Part shown: piece after piece, positions 7,913-16,123 of the stretch | Position numbering within the stretch: the stretch's first letter is position 1 | How the letters are laid out: the number at the start of each line of letters is the position of its first letter | Assembly (NCBI GenBank): GCA_946415665.1 | Contig: CAMKTI010000014.1 | Location: 1-21,763, forward strand | Reading direction: 5' to 3' | DNA from: an uncultured Clostridia bacterium | GTDB taxonomy: Bacteria; Bacillota; Clostridia; Lachnospirales; CAMVHY01 | Length of the DNA: 21,763 nt | Position numbers and translations under genes: made by a program | Notes under the pieces: model-generated | Databases searched by the model: none | Told to the model about the DNA's origin: nothing | What the model saw: the letters and a program-made list of their open reading frames with translations, nothing else

Positions 7913-9291
7913 TAAAAATCACTCTCAACCGTTTTTTTATAATACTTATCCAAAAATTTTTTATTTATCCTATTTAATTCTTTTTCTGGCAAAAGCCCTA
8001 ATAGTTTCCAGGCTAATTCAATCGTCTCAAAAATATTTCTATTTTCAAATTCACTTTGACCCAAATAAAATTTTTCAAAACAACGACCAAAAATTATATA
8101 AGCCTTATCAATTTCATTTAATTCATCTTCTCCAATAATTCCAGCCAAAGCCCTTACATCATTTACATGTGCATACGCAGAAAAAATCTGATTCGCCAAA
8201 TCCTGATGATCCTCGCGAGTAAATTTCTCTCCTATTCCATCTTTCATTAAACGCGATAACGACGGCAAAATATTAACCGGCGGATAAATTCCTTTATTAA
8301 ATAAATTTCTATCTAAAACTATTTGCCCTTCAGTTATATAACCAGTTAAATCAGCAACAGGATGCGTAATATCATCATTCGGCATAGTCAAAATCGGAAT
8401 CTGCGTGACAGATCCACTCGAATTTTTTATAATTCCTGCCCGTTCAAATAAACTTGCCAACTCCGAATATAAATATCCGGGATAACCTTTTCTTCCTGGA
8501 ATTTCTCCTTTTCCCGAAGCAATTTCACGCAAAGCTTCTGCATACGCAGTCATATCCGTCAAAATTACTAACACATGCATATTTTTTTCATACGCCAAAT
8601 ATTCCGCCGTAGTCAAACCTAATCTTGGCGTAATAATTCTTTCTGCGACAGAATCATTTGCTAAATTTAAAAACATTACGACACGTTCCATCGCTCCGCT
8701 TTCTTCAAAAGCTTTTTTAAAATACTCAGCCACATCATATTTTACACCCATTGCCACAAAAACAATTCCAAATTTCTCATTCAAATTATTTCCTAACGAA
8801 GCTTGTCTAACGATTTGTGCTGCTAATTTATCATGCGGCAATCCATTTCCAGAAAATATAGGTAATTTCTGTCCACGAATTAATGTCGTCAAACCATCTA
8901 TCGAAGAAATTCCTGTTTGAATATAATTTCTTGGATAAACTCGCGAAACAGGATTAATTGCACTGCCATTTATATTTTTTTTGCATTCAAAATAAATTTC
9001 GCCTAAATCATCAATTGGCTCGCCTAATCCATTAAAAATCCTGCCTAGAATTTCCTCCGAAAGCTTTATCTTCATCGGATGCCCTAAAAATTTTACATTC
9101 GTATTATTTAACGAAAATCCTTGTATATCACCCAAAACTTGCACAATTACTTTATTTTTATTTATCTCAACGACTTGCCCTAATTTTTTTTTATTATTAA
9201 CTTTTATTTCGACAACTTCGTTATAACTAGCTCCTTCGTTTTCTAAAACAATAAAATTTCCCTCGATTTTCTCCAAATTCATAAATTCCAA
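7912..9291 (-). CDS. ntpB: V/A-type ATPase subunit B (regulatory nucleotide-binding)
   Basis: Non-catalytic B subunit that alternates with A in the soluble head. At 459 residues it has normal length. Recognisable parts are the beta-barrel N-terminus (about 1-75), P-I-F-S-G-N-G-L-P-H-D-K-L-A-A-Q-I in place of a canonical P-loop (as expected for B), G-R-K-G-Y-P-G-Y-L-Y-S-E-L-A-S, P-N-D-D-I-T-H-P-V-A-D-L-T-G-Y and the Y-P-P-V-N-I-L-P-S-L-S-R-L signature with its Arg. The start is taken as TTG at 9291 because GAGGGG at 9298-9303 is six bases upstream. The ATG three codons further in (9282) would be 15 bases away. It begins 24 bases after ntpA and overlaps ntpD by one base. Confidence 0.94.
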   Translation of the reverse strand: MEFMNLEKIEGNFIVLENEGASYNEVVEIKVNNKKKLGQVVEINKNKVIVQVLGDIQGFSLNNTNVKFLGHPMKIKLSEEILGRIFNGLGEPIDDLGEIYFECKKNINGSAINPVSRVYPRNYIQTGISSIDGLTTLIRGQKLPIFSGNGLPHDKLAAQIVRQASLGNNLNEKFGIVFVAMGVKYDVAEYFKKAFEESGAMERVVMFLNLANDSVAERIITPRLGLTTAEYLAYEKNMHVLVILTDMTAYAEALREIASGKGEIPGRKGYPGYLYSELASLFERAGIIKNSSGSVTQIPILTMPNDDITHPVADLTGYITEGQIVLDRNLFNKGIYPPVNILPSLSRLMKDGIGEKFTREDHQDLANQIFSAYAHVNDVRALAGIIGEDELNEIDKAYIIFGRCFEKFYLGQSEFENRNIFETIELAWKLLGLLPEKELNRINKKFLDKYYKKTVESDF

Positions 9292-9297
9292 AGCATA

Positions 9298-9303
9298 CCC
9301 CTC
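9298..9303 (-). promoter_or_regulatory. Ribosome-binding site deciding the ntpB TTG start
   Basis: GAGGGG on the minus strand in the short ntpA-ntpB gap, six bases before TTG at 9291. Confidence 0.5.
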
Positions 9304-9315
9304 GCTTTAAATTAA

Positions 9316-11076
9316 TTATGCCCGCTTATATTTTTCATAAAAACTATCTATATCAGCCAAATAATTTTTCAACTTATCCAAATCATCATTTCCAACTTCA
9401 TATTTCATGCTTATTATTTTTTCATAAATGCCCGACTCAATCAAAACCCTCATCGGAATTCCTAACTCAACTAAACTTTTTGACTTATCATATAAATATA
9501 AAATTACTTCCATCATTTTCATTTGCTTTTTAAATGGCACATACGTATCAAAATCATGATAAGCATTTTGTTGCACAAAACCCAATCTTATAACTTTTGC
9601 TATCTCTAAAATTAATTTTTGATTTTCCGGCAAAACGTCTGATCCAATTAATTTTACAATTTCCATTAATTCGCTTTCCTGATTCAAAATTTTTATCATC
9701 TCATTTCGATTTTTTAAAAAATCAACACCAACATTTTCATTATACCAATCACTTAAATCATCCAAATATTCCGTATAACTTGTCATCCAATTAATCGCCG
9801 GAAAATGTCTTGCATAAGCTAAATTTTTATCAAGTGCCCAAAAACATCTCACAAATCTTTTTGTATTTTGCGTAACTGGCTCAGACAAATCACCACCTTG
9901 TGGCGAAACAGCCCCAATTATACTTACCGAACCTTCTGTACCATTTAAATTTTCAACATATCCCGCGCGTTCATAAAATCCTGCCAATTTCGAAGCTAAA
10001 TAAGCAGGAAATCCTTCCTCTGCCGGCATTTCTTCCAATCGTCCAGATAATTCCCTCAAGGCTTCCGCCCACCGTGATGTCGAATCTGCCATCATTGCAA
10101 CATGATATCCCATATCGCGATAATATTCCGCAATAGTAATTCCTGTATAAATACTTGCTTCGCGTGCTGCAACGGGCATATTCGAGGTGTTCGCAATTAA
10201 AACCGTTCTTTGCATTAAATATGCTCCAGATTTTGGATCTTTTAGCTTACTAAAATCCTCAAGAACCTGCGTCATTTCATTTCCTCGCTCACCACAACCA
10301 ACATAAACAATAATATCTGCGTCAGACCATTTTGCCAACTGATGTTGCATCATAGTTTTTCCTGTTCCAAATCCACCAGGAATTGCAGCTATGCCACCTT
10401 TTGCAATCGGAAAAAAAGTATCGATAATTCTTTGTCCCGTAATCAATGGCCTACTAACCGATTTTTTGTTTTTTATATATCTGGGAATTCTTATTGGCCA
10501 AGCTTGAGTCATTTTAATTTCAAACTGATTTTTATTTTCATCTTCAACCACAGCCAAAACAGTTTTTATATTATAATTTCCGTCCTCAACAACTTTAATT
10601 ATTTTTCCATGAATTCCATCTTTAACCATAATTTTATGCGTAATTAAATCAGTTTCTTTAATTTCTGTGACAATATCTCCAGGTTTAACAAAATCTCCTT
10701 TGTGAACAATAATTTTCGTCGCCCATAATTTTTCTTGATCCAAATTCGAAGCACATATTCCGCTCGATAAAAAATACCCCGATTGTTTTTCTAAAAATAC
10801 TAAAGGTCGTTGAATTCCATCAAAAATATTTCCGATTATTCCGGGTCCTAATTCTAACGATAACAATTCTCCAGTCGGATAAATTTTATCGCCGATTTTT
10901 AGTCCTGTCACATCTTCAAAAACTTGGACCACAGAATAATCGCTATAAATTTTTATAACTTCGCCAATCAATTTTTTTTCGCCGACTTTTACCATCTCTG
11001 ACAATTTAAAATCATTGTATCCTATGGCAAATAAAATCCCAGCATTTATTTTATTAATCACGGCTAAATTCTCCAT
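9316..11076 (-). CDS. ntpA: V/A-type ATPase subunit A (catalytic)
   Basis: Catalytic subunit of the rotary V/A-type ATPase, coupling ATP hydrolysis or synthesis to ion movement at the membrane; H+ versus Na+ cannot be told without subunit K. The 586 residues are the normal length. Domains in order are: N-terminal barrel (1-70), the A-specific non-homologous insert (about 110-195, with H-K-G-D-F-V-K-P-G-D), and the nucleotide-binding core with Walker A G-G-F-G-T-G-K-T at 234-241, G-E-R-G-N-E at 262-267 (catalytic Glu), and Walker B plus D-S-T-S-R-W-A-E-A at about 326-339. A helical C-terminal domain follows. The Walker A Pro of G-P-F-G is Gly here. A GAGGTG site lies five bases before the ATG, with a promoter upstream. 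The genes for I, K, E, C and F that usually precede A are absent from this window. Confidence 0.95.
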   Translation of the reverse strand: MENLAVINKINAGILFAIGYNDFKLSEMVKVGEKKLIGEVIKIYSDYSVVQVFEDVTGLKIGDKIYPTGELLSLELGPGIIGNIFDGIQRPLVFLEKQSGYFLSSGICASNLDQEKLWATKIIVHKGDFVKPGDIVTEIKETDLITHKIMVKDGIHGKIIKVVEDGNYNIKTVLAVVEDENKNQFEIKMTQAWPIRIPRYIKNKKSVSRPLITGQRIIDTFFPIAKGGIAAIPGGFGTGKTMMQHQLAKWSDADIIVYVGCGERGNEMTQVLEDFSKLKDPKSGAYLMQRTVLIANTSNMPVAAREASIYTGITIAEYYRDMGYHVAMMADSTSRWAEALRELSGRLEEMPAEEGFPAYLASKLAGFYERAGYVENLNGTEGSVSIIGAVSPQGGDLSEPVTQNTKRFVRCFWALDKNLAYARHFPAINWMTSYTEYLDDLSDWYNENVGVDFLKNRNEMIKILNQESELMEIVKLIGSDVLPENQKLILEIAKVIRLGFVQQNAYHDFDTYVPFKKQMKMMEVILYLYDKSKSLVELGIPMRVLIESGIYEKIISMKYEVGNDDLDKLKNYLADIDSFYEKYKRA

Positions 11077-11134
11077 GCCTACACCTCATACATAAACAAA
11101 TTTAATTTTCTTTATTAAGAGTACCTACCGCTAA

Positions 11135-11162
11135 ATTAAACATTTTTTTGATCTGATGTCAA
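11135..11162 (-). promoter_or_regulatory. Promoter of the ntpA-ntpB-ntpD operon
   Basis: On the minus strand, a perfect TTGACA at 11162-11157, a 16-base spacer and TTTAAT at 11140-11135, about 60 bases upstream of the ntpA start. It indicates that A-B-D is transcribed on its own here. Confidence 0.6.
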
Positions 11163-11262
11163 TTTATTTTTCAAACACCAATCTTTCTTTCACAAAAATA
11201 ATTTAACTCGAAAATATTTTTTCGATAGCGTATATATAAGATAAACAATAAAATTTTATGAA

Positions 11263-11297
11263 CAAAAACAAAAAAGCACACCAAATACGATGTGCTT
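11263..11297 (-). terminator. Rho-independent terminator after the coiled-coil pseudogene
   Basis: Seven-pair hairpin AAGCACA (11291-11297 read on the minus strand) with TGTGCTT (11274-11280) and a ten-base loop. It is followed on the minus strand by a T-rich tract over 11263-11273. It lies just downstream of the minus-strand pseudogene and upstream of the ntp promoter. Confidence 0.7.
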
Positions 11298-11315
11298 AAA
11301 CTTTTATCTCAAAAT

Positions 11316-12319
11316 TCAATCTTTATATTTTTTGTTTTTTTCTTTTACTTGCTCATGAATTTGTTTTTTTTATCCTCTTCTTTATCTTCAACTTTTTCGA
11401 TTTTATCGAGCAACTTTTTTCCTTCATTGTTTTCTTTGTTTTCTTTCGGATTTACTTTTAAAATTTATATTTGCATTCGCATTTGTAAAACTAGGATTTA
11501 AATTTTGGTTATTTCCCGGAGTTTCTTGATCATCACCAAAATTATCTTTGTTGCCATATAATTCATGCCTTATCTGTGATTCTCTAGGAGCTTTGCTAAA
11601 TATTCTAAATGACTCGTTTCGCAATAAATTTCGAGATGAATTTTGGGATGAAATTGAACTTACTTAATGAGATAAATCTTTTACTTGAGAAATTAATTGA
11701 TTAAAAAACTCCGCATGTTCTTTATCGTTTTGTTTTTTATACTCTTCAAGTTCTTTATCTACTTTTTCATTTATTTCTTTGTTCTTTTGCTCCATCTCTT
11801 CAAGTTTTTTTTTATTTCCCTTTTTAATTTGTTCGATTTCATTATCAGCTTGCTTTTCCATCTCTTTTGTTTTCCGTTTCATCTCTTCAAGTTTCTCGTC
11901 ATATTCTTTATCTCTTTTATCCATAAACTCCAATTCATTTGTTACTGAAGTTATAGTGTTCTTTATCGCTCGCATATTTTCATTTGTTTGATGTTCTCTT
12001 TCTTCGATGTTATTTATTTTGTTGAGGTGTTGCATATTTGTATGCCTTTCAGCGTTTAACATATTCATCATTTCTTCAAAATTTTCATGTCCTTTGTCAT
12101 TATTGTTACGCTTTAAATTAGCTACATAGCCATTTAAATTCGCCACATTTCTAGTTATTCTCGAATTATTATTTAGACCCCTCTGTTCATCTTGCCTATT
12201 GCCCATATTTACATAACACTCCTCAATATATTTTCTATAATTTTTATTCATGTCATCAACCCACTCCGTGTCATATACTACTTTTTCCAAGCAGCTAAGA
12301 AAATTAGATACTAGATACT
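11316..12319 (-). pseudogene. Coiled-coil protein gene truncated by an IS, with stop and frameshifts
   Basis: Unknown family. On the minus strand the coding sequence emerges from the IS-A end at 12319 (Y-L-V-S-N-F-L-S-C-L-E-K-V-V-Y) without a natural start. An internal ATG at 12251 with GGAG twelve bases upstream might still initiate. The first part is Asn-rich. A long coiled coil with Glu/Lys/Met/Gln heptads follows (about 12000-11700), then a TAA at 11664. Reading continues in the same frame (S-S-I-S-S-Q-N-S-S-R-N-L-L-R) through an Asn-rich stretch to 11424, then shifts frame into N-P-K-E-N-K-E-N-N-E-G-K-K, and shifts again into H-E-Q-V-K-E-K-N-K-K-Y-K-D with a stop at 11316, just before a terminator. 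Joined length exceeds 320 residues. Any hydrophobic N-terminus obtained by extending to 12458 is only IS-A read antisense. The 5' end is lost. Confidence 0.65.
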
Positions 12320-13323
12320 GTCTACACAAAGAAGATAAAAAAGAGAAATAAACTATAAAATAATGGAGAAAAATAAAAAAAAGGAGCAAAATAAAAATGG
12401 AAAAAAACGTATTGTAGATTTGATATAAGTGATGCGGAGTGGGAGCTAATAAAACCACGCTTTACAGGCTAATCTTGGCAACATAGAGGTATATCCAAAG
12501 ACAATCGGAAATTTACCAATGCAGTTGTTTGGATACTTAAAACAGGATCTCCGTGGAGTGATTCGCCGCCAGATTATGGAAAGTGGGGTATAGTTCATCA
12601 AAGATTTATTCGATGGGCAAGAAGTGGAACGTAGGAGTATTTGTTTGAAATTCTGAACAATGATACAAAGCTAAAAAAACGCGTAGTGATATAAATTCGA
12701 GTCTCATAAAAGTTCATATGTACGCTACTGACACAAAAAATAGCAGCTAAAATATGGTCACACAAAAGAAAGTTCAATTCAAAAGTCCACTTGTCAGTAA
12801 ACAGCAATGAAAGAGTTATTAATCTGAAAATAACCACCGCAATAACGATAGATTGCAGTGTGACACTGGATTTAATAAAAGCAATTAAGCTTGGTACCAT
12901 ATTTGAGGATTAGGCTTGTGATATGGATTCAATTATTAATTATGCTGAAAAACTTAGCATTAAGATGATTATTTCACCCAAGTCCAATCGGAAATCCAAG
13001 CAAAAGTTTGGTTCTGCTTTGTATAATCTGCAGTATATTGTCGAAAATACATTTTTGAAATTTAAGCATTGGCGTGGCATTGCTATCCGTCATTTTAAAG
13101 CTTCTGTTTTTTTCCGTGCTTTTTTTATTTGTGCTATTTCCCTGTCTCTTACTTCTCTTTCATTTTTTGTTGTCACATATTTTTTTCTAAAATTATTCTT
13201 TTTAAAAAAATTTTGTTTGCTACTTGACAAACAAAAGTTTTGCTTTATTATGTTCTCTGTTTGTTATTTATTGCTTTATTACTTTATTTGATTTTTTACG
13301 CATTTATCTATCTTTGTCTACAC
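12320..13323 (+). mobile_element. IS-A (IS5-like), end-to-end but degraded copy
   Basis: About 1.0 kb. The left end begins GTCTACACAAAGA-AGATAAA, and the right end read in reverse begins GTGTAGACAAAGATAGATAAA with few mismatches, so these look like terminal inverted repeats. The transposase is split by stops: F-D-I-S-D-A-E-W-E-L-I near 12430; N-A-V-V-W-I-L-K-T-G-S-P-W-S-D-S near 12515-12560; D-Y-G-K-W-G-I-V-H-Q-R-F-I-R-W-A near 12575-12620; I-N-S-S-L-I-K-V-H-M near 12690 (first catalytic Asp replaced by Asn); G-H-T-K-E-S-S near 12755; and a long intact C-terminus from about 12923 with S-P-K-S-N-R-K-S-K-Q-K and Y-I-V-E-N-T-F-L-K-F-K (catalytic Glu). Not functional. It truncates the minus-strand pseudogene to its left. 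Confidence 0.75.
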
Positions 13324-13388
13324 TCCATTTTTATCTCTACCTCATCTTTTACTTTTATTTTTGATTTGCTTGTTATGTGAACCCAACT
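13324..13388 (+). mobile_element. IS-B 3' tail fragment
   Basis: Encodes I-F-I-S-T-S-S-F-T-F-I-F-D-L-L-V-M then stop. This parallels S-I-F-I-S-T-I-F-F-A-F-I-F-D-L-L-F-M at the end of the IS-B copy near 7062. It ends in the same outer-end motif (TTATGTGAAC). It directly abuts the IS-A right end. Confidence 0.6.
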
Positions 13389-13432
13389 TAATTGTAGTGG
13401 AACGGATTTTATAAAAATATTTAGATTATATA

Positions 13433-13461
13433 TTGACAAACAAAAAATTTTGTTTTAAAAT
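13433..13461 (+). promoter_or_regulatory. Promoter of the ADP-ribosylglycohydrolase-like gene, with a dyad in the spacer
   Basis: TTGACA at 13433-13438, a 17-base spacer and TAAAAT at 13456-13461. The spacer contains a near-perfect palindrome (AAACAAAA, two bases, TTTTGTTT), which could be a repressor site. The same TTGACAAACAAAA core occurs in IS-A sequence at 13224 and, on the minus strand, at 20567. Confidence 0.65.
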
Positions 13462-13493
13462 TATTATTGTTGCTTAATAAATTTTTTTTTAAT

Positions 13494-13500
13494 GGGGGAA
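13494..13500 (+). promoter_or_regulatory. Strong ribosome-binding site GGGGGAA
   Basis: Nine bases before ATG 13510, and overlapping codons 2-3 of the longer frame that starts at 13492. It therefore argues for 13510 as the start. Similar GGGGGA sites precede the starts at 3185 and 20074. Confidence 0.55.
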
Positions 13501-13509
13501 AAAATTGAC

Positions 13510-16029
13510 ATGAATGATATATTAAATAATAATACATTCAATGAAGGTGAAAGTGATAATTTAGGTGGCAAAAATAGTAAAAAGCTCAAATTATTATGTA
13601 ACGAAGAACCTGAAATTGTATTTTATGGTAAAGCATGTGCGACAGGTGGTGGGGATTTTATATCCTCTTTTATTGAAAGTATGCATTTAAAAAGCCGTAA
13701 AATGTCTGACGAAATAAGAGAATATTCGATAGAATGTACAAGTCCACTTTTACCAGATTTAGAAAATCAACAAACATCCGGCTCATTATATGAACGTAGT
13801 ATTGTTCCCATTAATTTTCCATCAAATGAACAGCAAAAAGCAGATTACGCGAATTTTAAAAATTGTGTTTCATTAAATCAAAAGTTTACTGATGATACAT
13901 TTTTTGACAAGAATGCATATGCGACGTGTCTGAAACATGACGAAGAGTATCAGTTATCGAAAGATAAGAATGATTATACTTTTGTATCTGAAAACAAAAA
14001 TTTTACTAATAAAGAAACCACAAAAAACAATCTTGAACATGCTTATACATTTGAGTTAGCAACAGAGTATGGTGATGCCAAATATCCTGAGAGTGAATTT
14101 GGCGGCGGTGCTCAGGGCGCGTTAAATATGATCTCAAAACATGCTTCTGATCATAAAGGTGAAGAATTTAATTTTTCACAAGTTATGTCTAAATATAAAG
14201 AAGAGCAGAAGAATCAAAATGGATTCGGTGGTAGAAGTTATGGAAATGGTTCTGTTATGCAAAATGGAGTTAATATTTTTGCTGCCCAAGGTTTTAAACA
14301 GGGTTTAGAATTAACAGATACTTTTATTCATAATATGTACGATCATGATTATTCGCGAAAAGCTGCAAGAGCGACTTTTACTGCGGGTTTTTGTGCAAAT
14401 TGTGGATTACAATCAGAAACGATATTAAATATTATTCATTTTCTTTACTATGATCCTAAGCCACTTAAAAACGGAGAAAATTATTCAAATCCAGAAGAAA
14501 AAAAAGATCCAAAGACTGGAAGAGTTTTGTGGCATGATGCCCAATTTTTAAGGGTAGATAAATATAATTTTTGCACTTTTGATATGATTTCTCATCGTGG
14601 AAATAATACGTTGGAAAATACTGATCCTGATAAATTGCAAAAAATCGATGATGAAGATTGTAATGGATATATAGAACATAATTATTTTGCACCCAATGCT
14701 TTACCGACTGCGATGTTAGTAATTAAAATATGTTTGACTTCGAAGTGTGCAGAAGAAGCTATTGTAAAAATTTTGCGTGCTGCGGGAGATTCTGACACGA
14801 TTGCTGCGGCTGCGATACCAATTATTGCTGCACTTTTTGGTTTGCCAAAAGATTGGGTCGAAAAAATTTGGATACATTCTATGCGAACCGATACAATGAC
14901 TTGGAAAAGCAAAACTCCAGAAAACACAAAATATGCTAACGAAAAGGATAACTTGAAAAATATTAAAAAATTTGATGAAAAGGGGAATTTTATTTATCAC
15001 AATGAAATTAATAGATTAGCAGACAAAACTTATGGACATCATTATCGCGAAAATGCAAAAATCGAATGGCAATTAAAAAATATTTGCGAGTTGATGGAAT
15101 ATCTTATAAAAGAAAAAGAAAATTCCAAAGCCGAGAATAGCGATGAATTACTTAAGCATATTCTTAAAAGAATTAGAGCTGATATTGATTTTATGTTGGA
15201 TGAAAATAAAGGGTATGAATTAGAAAAAGAGCCTGAGTTAAATATTACCGAAAAAGAAATAGAACGTGCTAAAAAGCTTACAGAAGAAGAAGCTTTAAGT
15301 AGTAAAGAAAATCACGCGCTAAGGTTAAAATATTTGAGAGCAAAAAATAAAGTTAGGATTTATAAACATAGAAATGCAACTGCAAGGTTTCAGACTAAAG
15401 CAAAAAATGACAAACTTAATAATTTGACACGGGAAAACATTAAGAATATAAAAACAGAACTTGGAAAATTTAACCAATTAATTGATAAATATAAGATTGG
15501 TATTGACAAAATCGATGCTAAGAATTATCCAGATTTGAACGTGATGGGAGTAAATTCATTGCAACAAAATGACTTTTATAATGATGAAATTTATAATGAT
15601 ATGTATAAGAAAGCTTCAGAGATATTGGTGATAAAAAAGCAAAAAGATGCTTTTAAAGTTTATACAAAACCTGGATGTATGCAAAAAAATACACATACAG
15701 ACACTAAAATTATTTTTTGGACATGGAAAAAAAAATTAGTATGCTCGGCATTAGTTATTATTGCGGTAAATGTTGTTCTGTTTTGGCAATTGTCTCTTGC
15801 TGTAGCTTTTTGGTCTGCATTGGGGACATGGGTTTTATATTTTTTCGTGTTATGGCTGATTAATCGTTTTAATGGATCAAAACCAATCGATGCGATTGGC
15901 ACTAAAGGACAAAACAATGATAAAAATCCGGTTACTGTCAAAGGTAAAACGAAAGAAATTACACAACCTTTGATATATGATAAAGATGGACCAATCATTG
16001 ATCCGAACCAAAAAAATAATTCAAACTAA
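13510..16029 (+). CDS. ADP-ribosylglycohydrolase (DraG/ARH) domain fused to a helical region and C-terminal membrane hairpin
   Basis: 839 residues from ATG 13510. The N-terminal half matches the order of ADP-ribosylglycohydrolase signatures (PF03747): a G-x-A-C-A-T-G-G-G-D-F segment near residue 40-50 in the place of the usual G-x-x-x-G-D; K-F-T-D-D-T at about 125-130 (metal-binding T-D-D-T); Y-G-N-G-S-V-M at about 244-250; A-R-A-T-F-T-A-G-F near 286-294; and N-G-Y-I-E-H followed by A-G-D-S-D-T-I-A-A-A-A at about 425-435 (metal-binding D-S-D), with L-P-K-D-W-V-E-K-I after it. The enzyme family removes ADP-ribose from protein side chains using two Mg2+ ions. Residues about 500-700 are charged and helical, with some coiled-coil character. 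Residues about 743-784 form two membrane helices, followed by a 55-residue polar tail. No signal peptide is seen. The family part carries large insertions, so activity is likely but not certain. It has its own promoter and terminator. Role in the cell is unknown; a host-directed or membrane role is inference. Confidence 0.75.
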   Translation: MNDILNNNTFNEGESDNLGGKNSKKLKLLCNEEPEIVFYGKACATGGGDFISSFIESMHLKSRKMSDEIREYSIECTSPLLPDLENQQTSGSLYERSIVPINFPSNEQQKADYANFKNCVSLNQKFTDDTFFDKNAYATCLKHDEEYQLSKDKNDYTFVSENKNFTNKETTKNNLEHAYTFELATEYGDAKYPESEFGGGAQGALNMISKHASDHKGEEFNFSQVMSKYKEEQKNQNGFGGRSYGNGSVMQNGVNIFAAQGFKQGLELTDTFIHNMYDHDYSRKAARATFTAGFCANCGLQSETILNIIHFLYYDPKPLKNGENYSNPEEKKDPKTGRVLWHDAQFLRVDKYNFCTFDMISHRGNNTLENTDPDKLQKIDDEDCNGYIEHNYFAPNALPTAMLVIKICLTSKCAEEAIVKILRAAGDSDTIAAAAIPIIAALFGLPKDWVEKIWIHSMRTDTMTWKSKTPENTKYANEKDNLKNIKKFDEKGNFIYHNEINRLADKTYGHHYRENAKIEWQLKNICELMEYLIKEKENSKAENSDELLKHILKRIRADIDFMLDENKGYELEKEPELNITEKEIERAKKLTEEEALSSKENHALRLKYLRAKNKVRIYKHRNATARFQTKAKNDKLNNLTRENIKNIKTELGKFNQLIDKYKIGIDKIDAKNYPDLNVMGVNSLQQNDFYNDEIYNDMYKKASEILVIKKQKDAFKVYTKPGCMQKNTHTDTKIIFWTWKKKLVCSALVIIAVNVVLFWQLSLAVAFWSALGTWVLYFFVLWLINRFNGSKPIDAIGTKGQNNDKNPVTVKGKTKEITQPLIYDKDGPIIDPNQKNNSN

Positions 16030-16079
16030 AAAAAGCGGTGATTTTCTGAATTAAAATCAGATCCCACTCGCTTTTTTTT
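16028..16079. terminator. Bidirectional terminator between convergent genes
   Basis: Hairpin with outer AGCG/CGCT, GTG/CAC and inner TGATTTT/AAAATCA helices (about 16034-16072). An A-run precedes it and a T8 run follows, so it can end the plus-strand ADP-ribosylglycohydrolase gene and the minus-strand thrS. Confidence 0.75.
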
Positions 16080-16123
16080 ATACATAAATTACGAATTTTA
16101 CTACCTAGAAAAGTAATCCCATT

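Noticed and set aside
9318..10647. Plus-strand open frames opposite ntpA
   Set aside because: They are antisense shadows of a clearly conserved gene, with no ribosome-binding sites and low-complexity products.
11201..11230. Palindrome TCGAAAA/TTTTCGA upstream of ntpA as a terminator or operator
   Set aside because: The stem is nearly all A-T, lacks a directional T-run, and such palindromes are expected by chance in this composition.
12320..12458. Apparent N-terminal membrane helix extending the minus-strand coiled-coil frame to 12458
   Set aside because: This part is the IS-A left end read antisense; the same DNA recurs at 20157-20270 in another context.
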